21,649 bases of DNA, from positions 1 through 21,649 of the IMG/VR virus record IMGVR_UViG_3300007516_000182; one strand, given 5' to 3'. How positions within the stretch are numbered: the stretch's first letter is position 1; each line of letters begins with the position of its first letter. Made by a program: the position numbers and the translations under genes. The notes beneath the pieces are model-generated. The model saw nothing but the letters and a program-made list of their open reading frames with translations, made no database searches and was not told the origin of the DNA. This DNA is from a virus. This document shows, piece after piece, positions 14,933 through 21,649 of the stretch.

Positions 14933-14942
14933 AAGTACCCTT
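14925..14942 (+). terminator. Hairpin spanning the stop codon of the ring gene
   Basis: AAGGGTA (14925-14931) and TACCCTT (14936-14942) form a perfect 7-bp stem with a 4-base loop, AAAG. The stop codon TAA is at 14930-14932. The downstream tract (GTAATTTAAATT) is a poor T-run, so it may be a weak terminator, an attenuator or a 3'-end stabiliser. Confidence 0.45.
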
Positions 14943-14981
14943 GTAATTTAAATTAGAATTTCGATTATTATCACTATAAAC

Positions 14982-15047
14982 ATGGGGATACCAGCCCTGG
15001 TTAATAAAAACCGAATGTTGCTACACTGGTACAAGCTTCATTCATAA
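14982..15047 (+). CDS. Possible 21-codon upstream ORF (leader peptide)
   Basis: An ATG at 14982 in an AT-rich start context (CACTATAAAC) opens 21 codons beginning MGIPALVNKN and ending HWYKLHS, with TAA at 15045-15047. This is 14 bases before the ATG of the 333-residue protein. The peptide is basic with a Trp-Tyr pair. The segment is less AT-rich than the surrounding DNA and also folds (see the leader structure at 14989-15031). It could be a leader peptide controlling the downstream gene, or a chance frame in a structured leader. Confidence 0.25.
   Translation: MGIPALVNKNRMLLHWYKLHS
14989..15031 (+). promoter_or_regulatory. Structured mRNA leader before the 333-residue protein
   Basis: TACCAG (14989-14994) pairs with CTGGTA (15026-15031). 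Inside, GGTT (14999-15002) pairs with AACC (15009-15012), extended by a T-G wobble, and a minor TGT/ACA stem (15016-15018 with 15023-15025) is possible. ACCAG also has a second partner at 14997-15001, so the strand could switch. Together these suggest a small branched leader. Confidence 0.3.
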
Positions 15048-15061
15048 ATAAAATATAAATT

Positions 15062-16063
15062 ATGTTTACATTAGGAGAAAAAATTCGTGTTATAAACACA
15101 AGTGCTGAAGTAGTCTTTAGAGAATTAGACGGTACTCCAGTAACTGCAGCTGCAAGTATAGCAGCTGATGCAGATATTATTGATATTAATGGCTACGGAA
15201 AGTTTTTTGTAGAGGATATCACTGATATTAAAATGCGTCGTGCGGTACCTCGTGCTGTTGAGGTAGGTACTTACTTATTAGTTGCCCCCACCGGTATTGC
15301 TATAGGTGATATTATCGAAGTTAGAATTTTTGGAAGAACAAGTCGTTATCAATCGGAATTGCAAAACAATTTTATTGGTGCACCTCGTGCTCTTACTTTT
15401 GGTACTGCACCATTAACTGGCATTACAATTACTGATATTGGTGCTGCAATTGCTGCTGCTTGGTTAACTTTTGTGAACGCATTTAATATGGGAGACTTCC
15501 CTATTGCTTCAATTGTTAACGCTGCTGGCACTTTAACAGTAACCGTTGCAACGGGTTATGAATCATACACTATTGCTAGAATTGATATTCTGCGTACTCA
15601 ACAGGGACTTGCTCCACAACCAATAACGCCAACAACACAAACTATAACAACTATTGGTACTGAAGGTGCTGGTCTAGGTAAGTTTTTGGAAGAGTCAATT
15701 CGTATGTCAACTTGGGCTAATGAAAACCCATTTGGTATTGATAATCGTGACTCACAAATTGATCTTCGAGGATCATATACTGAAATTAGCTTTACTATTT
15801 CAAAACCATATACTGAAAATCTATCAACGCTTGCCGCCGATCATGGTCCATTGCCAGCTTTTCACCGATTTGTAATTTTCATGAACGAAAATTCAATTGC
15901 TGCTAACAGTGCAATTCATTTATTTGCAGCTCAGGTTGTTGATCTTGCGGCGTCTCTTGCGTCAGTTATCGTAACTGTTGATGCTACGCCAGATGAAGAA
16001 TTAGAAGGTTTAATTATAAATGATGGAACATCGGTAGCTACTGCTGCTGCCTTTATTGCATAA
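15062..16063 (+). CDS. Probable abundant virion protein, Ala/Ile/Thr-rich, unknown family
   Basis: A 333-residue protein whose composition differs from its neighbours: very rich in Ala, Ile, Thr and Gly, poor in Lys, with many GCT, ATT and ACT codons. The N-terminal 90 residues look beta-rich (KIRVINTSAEVVFREL, YLLVAPTGIAIGDIIEVRIFG). A Gly/Ala segment lies at about 120-170. A more conserved-looking block then follows: EGAGLGKFLEESIRMSTWANE with IDLRGSYTEISFTISKPYT and HRFVIFMNEN. It is alone between a hairpin and leader upstream and a 12-bp terminator downstream, like the capsid gene, which suggests strong separate expression. Candidates are a head decoration, collar or tail component. I do not recognise the family; the virion role is inferred from position and expression signals. 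Confidence 0.75.
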   Translation: MFTLGEKIRVINTSAEVVFRELDGTPVTAAASIAADADIIDINGYGKFFVEDITDIKMRRAVPRAVEVGTYLLVAPTGIAIGDIIEVRIFGRTSRYQSELQNNFIGAPRALTFGTAPLTGITITDIGAAIAAAWLTFVNAFNMGDFPIASIVNAAGTLTVTVATGYESYTIARIDILRTQQGLAPQPITPTTQTITTIGTEGAGLGKFLEESIRMSTWANENPFGIDNRDSQIDLRGSYTEISFTISKPYTENLSTLAADHGPLPAFHRFVIFMNENSIAANSAIHLFAAQVVDLAASLASVIVTVDATPDEELEGLIINDGTSVATAAAFIA

Positions 16064-16086
16064 TCTTTAAACGACAACTACAATTG

Positions 16087-16117
16087 AAAAGACTATCCTT
16101 TATGGGATGGTCTTTTT
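16087..16117 (+). terminator. Strong rho-independent terminator
   Basis: AAAAGACTATCC (16087-16098) and GGATGGTCTTTT (16105-16116) form a 12-bp stem with one wobble pair and a 6-base loop, ending in a T-run. It lies 23 bases after the stop of the 333-residue gene. Confidence 0.85.
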
Positions 16118-16123
16118 ACTTTG
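16116..16123 (+). promoter_or_regulatory. Possible -7 box (TTACTTTG) for the tail unit
   Basis: TTACTTTG is identical to 2630-2637 and one base from TAnnTTTG. It directly follows the terminator, 48 bases before the ATG at 16172, where a promoter for the tail gene unit would be expected. Overlap with the terminator T-run lowers confidence. Confidence 0.25.
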
Positions 16124-16142
16124 TTATTACGTATAATTTTAG

Positions 16143-16164
16143 TATTATTTTTATTGAAATAATA
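16143..16164 (+). promoter_or_regulatory. Inverted repeat before the second ring gene
   Basis: TATTATTT (16143-16150) and AAATAATA (16157-16164) are perfect 8-bp arms around TTATTG, ending 7 bases before the ATG at 16172. It shares TTTTAGTATTATT (16137-16149) and the arm sequence with the site at 5612-5637, suggesting a common signal. Confidence 0.35.
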
Positions 16165-16171
16165 GACGAAT

Positions 16172-16882
16172 ATGACACTTTACGAAATGGCATCTACTAT
16201 AAGAAATCATGTGGCAGATGGACTCTCTGGAGCTATAGCTAATCATGCCTATAGTATTGAACAACTAGAGAAGGAAATTGATTTGCTACGTGCTAAATTA
16301 CTGTATGAATACATTGGTAGTATTGGCACTAAAAAAGTTAATCTTAAATATCATATGCAGTTAATGCCGGCTCTGACAATAGTTTGTTTAGATCCTGCTT
16401 TAGTTCCTTCCGAATGCGCTATCCCATCTGGTATTGAAATACCAGCTATTAAAATGCCAAAAATATTAGCGACACCGGATGATAGCGCATTAGGTTATAT
16501 TGGTTATATTGATCATAGTCTAAATTTTTCTTTTTATAGTAACATTGACGATGTGTATGTGCATAATCATCGTGTTTACACAGCAGGTACTCCATACGCT
16601 TGGTCAGACATGACAACTGATGAAAATGGTATGATGACGTTATATTTATTTAATTTAGGAGAACTAAATCCGTTAAAAAAACTTACTGTGCGAGCGGTAA
16701 TCGAGAAGCCATATTCGTTATTATCATTAGATCCTGATGCACTAAATAAAGAATATCCCTCACCAGCAGGGTTTCAAGAAGATATTATAGCAAGATTGAC
16801 ATACCGATATATTGAATTTTATCGTAAGTTAAATATTGTCCCACAACAAGTACCAAATACACAATCTGATCCAATAACTTAA
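16172..16882 (+). CDS. Ring-like tail/neck protein
   Basis: A 236-residue protein whose start, TLYEMASTIRNHVADGLSGA (2-21), followed by YSIEQLEKEIDLLRAKLL, fits the crAss-like ring/connector proteins encoded before the muzzle. Such proteins stack under the portal to form the neck channel. The centre is beta-rich (LGYIGYIDHSLNFSFYSNID, then LYLFNLG and TVRAVIEKPY). The C-terminus is helical (EDIIARLTYRYIEFYRKL). It opens the last transcription unit, behind the terminator at 16087-16117, with a possible promoter and an inverted repeat in the 108-base gap. It is followed after 4 bases by the next ring-like gene. The assignment comes from recall of the conserved N-terminus and from gene order. 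Confidence 0.75.
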   Translation: MTLYEMASTIRNHVADGLSGAIANHAYSIEQLEKEIDLLRAKLLYEYIGSIGTKKVNLKYHMQLMPALTIVCLDPALVPSECAIPSGIEIPAIKMPKILATPDDSALGYIGYIDHSLNFSFYSNIDDVYVHNHRVYTAGTPYAWSDMTTDENGMMTLYLFNLGELNPLKKLTVRAVIEKPYSLLSLDPDALNKEYPSPAGFQEDIIARLTYRYIEFYRKLNIVPQQVPNTQSDPIT

Positions 16883-16886
16883 GTTT

Positions 16887-17642
16887 ATGCAAAATCAAGA
16901 AGCAAATCCATTTTTAAGTTTTTTATCAGCAAAATATTTAGTGTCCGAATTATTTGATATATCAATGAATGAAAATGATTTTGTTGAAAAAGCAATGAGA
17001 ATTTGGCGAAGTATGGGTAATATTGCAGTCGCATTGCATGAGTATGAAGTGATAATAGACAATACGTGCAAAGTTATATTACCGTGTAACTTTGAACAAA
17101 TGGAGGCAGTAACAAATGCGGCTTCTTGTAATGAGCATAATGATAACTTAATTTTTATTCATGATGCATCTAATCGCAAGTTATATGTTGGTCAATATTA
17201 TGCCGATACGCTCACGCACCGTGCAGCAACTTATAACTTATCCAAACAACAGATACATCCAAAAGGGCAATATATACACTATGAGCTTCTTGGGTCTAAG
17301 GGATCATATGTCGCACAGTTTGACAATAGGTTAATTGGCCATACAGTATATATTTTATACCGAGCTATTATTGTGGGTGATGACGGATTGCCACTTATTA
17401 CTCCAAAAGAACAAGAAGCTATAGCTTATCGTGTCGCTTACGAAATGACTCAAAAAAATGCTTTTAAAGGTGATCAATTAGCAATTAATTTACTGCAGAT
17501 TATTGAATTACAATCTGGTATCAAAATGGCGGCAGCAAAAATTCCTGAATATGTTAGTCAAAATGCATGGGATTCGATTCTTAGAGCTATGGTTAGACAC
17601 GATAGAAAACAATATGGTTTTAATTATAAACCAGTAACTTGA
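16887..17642 (+). CDS. Ring-like tail/neck protein
   Basis: A 251-residue protein. The N-terminal block, FLSAKYLVSELFDISMNENDF (14-34), then AMRIWRSMGNIAVALHEYEVIID and CKVILPCNFEQMEAVTNA, matches the pattern of a second crAss-like ring protein (AKD.V.E.yD...E.DF, IWR.IGNIA, V.LPCN...IEAVT). The middle is beta-rich, with a GSYVAQFDNRLIGHTVYILYRAI stretch that looks like paired strands. The C-terminal third is helical (PLITPKEQEAIAYRVAYEM and on), which is usual for proteins that assemble in rings beneath the portal. It ends in TGA, 8 bases before the next gene. Confidence is good for the family and lower for the exact ring position. Confidence 0.77.
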   Translation: MQNQEANPFLSFLSAKYLVSELFDISMNENDFVEKAMRIWRSMGNIAVALHEYEVIIDNTCKVILPCNFEQMEAVTNAASCNEHNDNLIFIHDASNRKLYVGQYYADTLTHRAATYNLSKQQIHPKGQYIHYELLGSKGSYVAQFDNRLIGHTVYILYRAIIVGDDGLPLITPKEQEAIAYRVAYEMTQKNAFKGDQLAINLLQIIELQSGIKMAAAKIPEYVSQNAWDSILRAMVRHDRKQYGFNYKPVT

Positions 17643-17650
17643 TATGATTT

Positions 17651-18400
17651 ATGGCAATTATAGCAAAAAAATATGGTAAAAATGTTAGAGTTTCAAAGTA
17701 TGAAACTGTAGGAATGATGACATTAAAAGATATTTATCCCGGTAATAAAGTCACAAATAAAGAATATTTAATTAAAACTAAATCTGCCCCATCGGGTGCT
17801 TTTAAAGATCTATATCATGTCCAAGACAATTCTTCTTTAGTAAGAAAGATTTTTCGCGAATATTTATTTTCAGTTTTAGAAGTTATTTCTACTGGAAAAT
17901 GTGCATTCAAAATGCCAAATAAAAGTGGTAGTTTGATTTATTTAGGTTACATGAATGACAAAGCTGTACAATATAAAGCACAAAAAGGACAACTAAAAGA
18001 TATTGATTTATTAGCGAGTGGATTTAAAGTTCCATATTTGACTTATTGTATTTCTAAAACAGTGAAAAGACAAGAATTAAAAATCTTTGTACCACAACAA
18101 ATCTACCAAAATATTTTAGAAGTTGCTAACGAAAATAAAAAACCATCTAAAATACCTTATGAATTTAAATATTTTTTGGAACCAATATTTACTAAATATA
18201 ATGAACTAGAGCAACATGGAATTCAAAAGCTTATATTAGACTTATTACGAACAATGGGAAAATATATAACCCGTGGACAAGAAATAAGAATGGTATTTAA
18301 TAGCGGTGAAATTAGATTTTTCCGTCCATTAGGTAATGTTCATGACAGAGTGATGCGTGAACTTAATAAAAAATATAACAAATGTCTCAAAAAAATATAA
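17651..18400 (+). CDS. Conserved-context protein before the muzzle, unknown function
   Basis: A 249-residue basic protein (high Lys) whose position between ring and muzzle genes suggests a tail or regulatory role. Residues about 65-100 (VRKIFREYLFSVLEVISTGKCAF then KMPNKSGSLIYLGY) follow a pattern I recall from small proteins in Bacteroidota phages: FR.f...vl..i..G..f.LP...G.l.i. The centre and C-terminus (FLEPIFTKYNEL, LILDLLRTMGKYI, then IRFFRPLG and a Lys-rich helical tail) give no clear motif. No enzyme residues or membrane segment are visible. Its end overlaps the muzzle start by 19 bases, so the two are probably translationally coupled. The basic charge would allow nucleic-acid contact, which is speculation. 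Confidence 0.7.
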   Translation: MAIIAKKYGKNVRVSKYETVGMMTLKDIYPGNKVTNKEYLIKTKSAPSGAFKDLYHVQDNSSLVRKIFREYLFSVLEVISTGKCAFKMPNKSGSLIYLGYMNDKAVQYKAQKGQLKDIDLLASGFKVPYLTYCISKTVKRQELKIFVPQQIYQNILEVANENKKPSKIPYEFKYFLEPIFTKYNELEQHGIQKLILDLLRTMGKYITRGQEIRMVFNSGEIRFFRPLGNVHDRVMRELNKKYNKCLKKI

Positions 18401-21400
18401 ATAGCTTTTCTGAATTAAATAGCGACGCTCATGTGTTGAATACACAAAGAACGGTAATGACAGATGCTATGAATGCTACTCTTACTACTCAGGGCGAAAA
18501 CGAGCTTATTTTACAAAATTTAACCGGAAATGAATTAAAAGGATTAGTAACTCCTGGTTTTACACCAGTAGCAACTAAAGTTTTTAGAAATATTGCTTAT
18601 ATTATTTCAGCTCAATTTGATGACGACAATAATTTTGTTCAAGGTGAAATTGGAACATTTCCTTCCCCAAGATGGAATGACTTGTTAGTTGCTAGCGATC
18701 CTGAAGTTTTTATCCCCCTTATTGAAGCTTATCAACCGCTAAGAAACTTTCATAGTACTTATCTTGACACTAATGTAGAATTGGAAGACGATTTGAATTA
18801 TACAGATCCATTCCGAACTCCACAATTAAATTTGCCTGATCGCTTAATTGAATTAGAGCTTCAGCCATCTTACGATGGGTCTTTAAATTTGATTTTTTCC
18901 GATGATAAAAATCCTATTCGATTAGTAAATTCAAGATTTAAACTTTCCGAAGATGGAAAAAGTGCGGCAATTGCAGATCGTCGACAGCTAAGAGATACTA
19001 ATACTTATAGTAACGCACGATTTTTAGCTACACGATTATTTAAAGTCTCTGGTAAAATTCTGGATTTGGAATTTCTAGGGTTAGTAGATGGTGGATCGTT
19101 CTTAGGGGGAGGTTACAGATTTTATTTTTTATATCTTGACAGCGATGGTTCTTTATCGCAAGTTATTGAAGAGTCCAGAACAGTTGCTATGTCTTTCAGT
19201 GACCATGGTGCTCGAGCATCTCAAGATACTAATAAAGCTGTAAGATTTAGATTATCCAATTTGGATAAACAATTTAGTGGTGTGAAAGTATATTTTAGTT
19301 ATTCTTCTGGTGAAATTTCTACTACCTCAGTCGTTTACGAAATTGCTAACATTTATGATATTCCAATTGCTGAAAATGATTTTGATATTACCATTACAAT
19401 TTATGGGAATGAAACTGTTTTTGAAGTATCTCGGGATGTGTTAAATTTAAATCATTATCCAATTGACCGTGCTAAAACGATAACTCAATATGATGATATG
19501 TTACTAATTGGTAACACAACACATGAGTTCACAGATTTTAAAGAATTTCAATTTTATGCTTCTAAAATTAAAATTAATGAAGTAATTCAAACTTTAAATA
19601 TAAGAGAATTAGGAAATGGTTATGCAGATCCTGAAAATGTTTATCATCGCTTAGGTGTTTGGGCTGGAGAAACATACGAATTAGCAATTGTATGGATTTT
19701 AAAAGATGGATTAGGAATAACACCAGCTTTCCCACTGAGGGGGTATGATTATTATAATGGAGTTAATGATAATGGTTATCAAGATTATGGAAATACCGAG
19801 ATAGAAGAAGCGGATGGTTTTATTTTAAATACTTCTGAAAATAGACTAGGTGCATATAGGACTAGAAAACAGCGTAATTTGTTAATTGGAGATCCAATAT
19901 TACCGGACACTGAAGTTGACGCGGAACCAGCATATACTGAAATTCGTGGATTAGTGGCTGATATGTCAGCAATTATTAATAGTGCTTTTCTTAATGAAAA
20001 AGTATCCGGTTACTTTTTTGTTCGACGACCACGCCGTAAAGATGCTTTAATACAAGGTATGTTAACAAATACTGCAAAAATACCTGTTCGACAAACAATT
20101 AAATCAAGTACACCATTTCAATGGGAAACTGGCGACGATATATTTAATGGCGGATTATTCAATGGTATGATGCGATATAAAGTGTCAATTGCTAATAAAG
20201 GTTGGATTGGTCCATATTTTCCTGAAAAACAATCTCACCTTGGATTAAAAATTATTCCTTCAGTGGGTCGTACTTTTGAAAGCACAATTGTAAAATCAAT
20301 AGCAGGATTTAATAATCCAACTATTCCGCAACTTCCGGGTCAATTTGTTTCCTTTCAGGGCGCAGTTTATCCACCGCCAAATGATGAAGCATTACAAAGG
20401 GATGATATGAAATTAGCTTTTTATAGTTCCGATTTGTTATGCTCCCCAGCTGAGGGCGCTGCATTATTTAATGGAATTGAATTTGGTGTCCTCACGGATA
20501 CACAACCAATTCACGGGTTCCAGCGTCAATCTCAATTAACTGTTGGTGCAGACGTTACTGAGGATGGTACTATTTACGCATTTTGTAGTGCTGGTCGTGC
20601 GGAATTTGATCAATATGTAAATTTAAATGATGGCGCCCAAGTCCCAGGATTTTATAGTGCTTTCAGTGTTTGGTCTTTGTTAGCTGTCGAATGTAATGGC
20701 ATTTTTGAACTTGGGTCACCAACTGTGATGACGGGAACATGTGAAGGTTCATTAGATATGTATGGTTATTTTACACAATTTGATAATCTTACAATTTCTA
20801 ATGGTATATTTGGCCCACCATCTTCTTATTTTTCAGGGTCCTTTAGTTTTGATACCGCATCCAACCTTTTAATTTGCAATGTCTCTTGGCCGGGTATTTA
20901 TGCACCTACAAGTGATAACACTTTTGCTTTAACCGCAGTAATTACAATATATGTGGACTCTTTTATCCAAGGTGTTAATGGATCTATGACATGGTATAGT
21001 ATGCAACTTGTATGGGGATCATTAACAAGTGTTCCCCCTGAACTCATAGTTGCTTTTCAAGAACTGAATTTTAATCCTGTATCTGACCCTAGTGGACCAC
21101 CAAACGATTTTAATTATACTGATTACCCTGAATTTTCGTTACACGCCGGGAGTTATGGAAGTTTTTATAATGCGGTTGATGCAACATTAAATTTATTATC
21201 TAATATTACTCAACAAACTGTTGACCCTATCCAAAACCTAGTTTATAATCCATTTGGATTTAATCCAGAATATAAATTAACAGAATTTACGGAAGATCGA
21301 TTAGCTGAATTTCAATATGTCAATCGAGGAAATAATGCTTTTTCTGCTAATCAATTTTCATCATTAGCAGATAGAAATTTATATCCAATATATACTAATT

Positions 21401-21649
21401 TTATAGATACCGAAGATCTTAATTTACGTCAATTATCGGAAGATCATATTGAATTTGGTGACTATATAGGAGTAAGTTTGGATAAATATTCTCCTGTAAT
21501 TGGTGAACTTTTAAAAAATGATAGTCACTTAGTCTATAGTGTTGCATGTAGTAATACGATTTTGCATGATTATAAAGATTTGCAAAGTTATGCAAATAGA
21601 ACTCATAATTTAGGTTTTTCTGTTGGTCTAATGGCAAATATTTATAAAA
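18382..21649 (+). CDS. Muzzle / tail-stub protein, crAss-like (3' partial)
   Basis: An open frame of 1089 codons from MSQKNINSFSELNSD to the window edge with no stop. The N-terminal block (residues 57-98: TPGFTPVATKVFRNIAYIIS, then GEIGTFPSPRW) follows the crAss-like muzzle pattern L.PGY.P.G.K...gi.YI.S...GEIG.FPSP. Internally, GYFFVRRPRRK (543-553) fits the G.FFVRQ.R motif that I recall from the same family. The muzzle caps the short tail, closing the DNA channel until ejection. Much of the rest looks beta-rich with many aromatic residues, as expected of a virion protein (SFQGAVYPPPN, GIFELGSPTVMTGTCEG). It overlaps the preceding gene by 19 bases. Family members are over 1000 residues, so the missing part may be modest. 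Confidence 0.88.
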   Translation, partial: MSQKNINSFSELNSDAHVLNTQRTVMTDAMNATLTTQGENELILQNLTGNELKGLVTPGFTPVATKVFRNIAYIISAQFDDDNNFVQGEIGTFPSPRWNDLLVASDPEVFIPLIEAYQPLRNFHSTYLDTNVELEDDLNYTDPFRTPQLNLPDRLIELELQPSYDGSLNLIFSDDKNPIRLVNSRFKLSEDGKSAAIADRRQLRDTNTYSNARFLATRLFKVSGKILDLEFLGLVDGGSFLGGGYRFYFLYLDSDGSLSQVIEESRTVAMSFSDHGARASQDTNKAVRFRLSNLDKQFSGVKVYFSYSSGEISTTSVVYEIANIYDIPIAENDFDITITIYGNETVFEVSRDVLNLNHYPIDRAKTITQYDDMLLIGNTTHEFTDFKEFQFYASKIKINEVIQTLNIRELGNGYADPENVYHRLGVWAGETYELAIVWILKDGLGITPAFPLRGYDYYNGVNDNGYQDYGNTEIEEADGFILNTSENRLGAYRTRKQRNLLIGDPILPDTEVDAEPAYTEIRGLVADMSAIINSAFLNEKVSGYFFVRRPRRKDALIQGMLTNTAKIPVRQTIKSSTPFQWETGDDIFNGGLFNGMMRYKVSIANKGWIGPYFPEKQSHLGLKIIPSVGRTFESTIVKSIAGFNNPTIPQLPGQFVSFQGAVYPPPNDEALQRDDMKLAFYSSDLLCSPAEGAALFNGIEFGVLTDTQPIHGFQRQSQLTVGADVTEDGTIYAFCSAGRAEFDQYVNLNDGAQVPGFYSAFSVWSLLAVECNGIFELGSPTVMTGTCEGSLDMYGYFTQFDNLTISNGIFGPPSSYFSGSFSFDTASNLLICNVSWPGIYAPTSDNTFALTAVITIYVDSFIQGVNGSMTWYSMQLVWGSLTSVPPELIVAFQELNFNPVSDPSGPPNDFNYTDYPEFSLHAGSYGSFYNAVDATLNLLSNITQQTVDPIQNLVYNPFGFNPEYKLTEFTEDRLAEFQYVNRGNNAFSANQFSSLADRNLYPIYTNFIDTEDLNLRQLSEDHIEFGDYIGVSLDKYSPVIGELLKNDSHLVYSVACSNTILHDYKDLQSYANRTHNLGFSVGLMANIYK

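Noticed and set aside
14982-15047. tRNA-like fold in the leader
   Set aside because: The nested stems recall a branched RNA, but there is no 7-bp acceptor stem, T-arm sequence or anticodon arm of tRNA length.
21419-21637. Minus-strand frame of 72 codons near the window end
   Set aside because: It is opposite the muzzle frame, which stays open across the whole region.

Overview
This window is the packaging and virion-assembly region of an AT-rich tailed phage. It is most likely a crAss-like phage (order Crassvirales, podovirus morphology) infecting a Bacteroidota host. The strongest evidence is the major capsid protein at 11781-13187, whose C-terminal block (D398-T410 and the end FNPYKSFILEE) follows the crAss-like capsid pattern as I recall it. 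The long last gene from 18382 is the second anchor: its N-terminal block (TPGF...GEIGTFPSP) and internal YFFVRRPR match the crAss-like muzzle protein. The ring-like genes in between fit the same picture. All genes are on the + strand. Most starts are preceded by A/T-rich sequence without a Shine-Dalgarno motif, as is usual in Bacteroidota and their phages. No search could be run, so family names rest on motifs, length, order and recall.

Layout. (1) 3-497 is the 3' end of a virion-associated protein that continues upstream. (2) 599-2288 holds two unrecognised proteins as a pair, closed by a terminator at 2314-2337. (3) 2366-2623 is an isolated small YodC-like protein. (4) 2664-5592 holds a probable small terminase overlapping the large terminase. 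(5) 5640-6269 is a protein that looks like two GroES-type domains in tandem, just before the portal (6276-8621). (6) 8618-10572 is a tightly overlapping run of four genes: a 49-codon gene, a Cys-rich protein, and two small proteins. (7) 10615-11682 is the probable scaffold, followed by the capsid gene with its own leader (20-bp palindrome and hairpin) and terminator (13206-13234). (8) 13287-14932 holds a post-capsid protein and a first ring/gp4-like protein. (9) 15062-16063 encodes an Ala/Ile/Thr-rich protein with its own structured leader and a strong terminator, suggesting an abundant virion protein. (10) 16172 to the window end is a compact unit of two ring-like proteins, an unknown protein and the muzzle, which runs off the edge after 1089 codons.

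Working together, the terminase pair and portal package DNA, and the scaffold and capsid protein build the head. The ring proteins and muzzle build the neck and short tail. The GroES-like protein may help fold or assemble virion proteins. The two genes judged most abundant (capsid and the 333-residue protein) are those with their own leaders and terminators.

There is no gene-free stretch longer than about 130 bases. I saw no tRNA, CRISPR array, insertion sequence, integrase or replication gene. Stop codons among the 20 complete or 3'-complete genes are 17 TAA, 2 TGA and 1 TAG, so the standard code reads well here.
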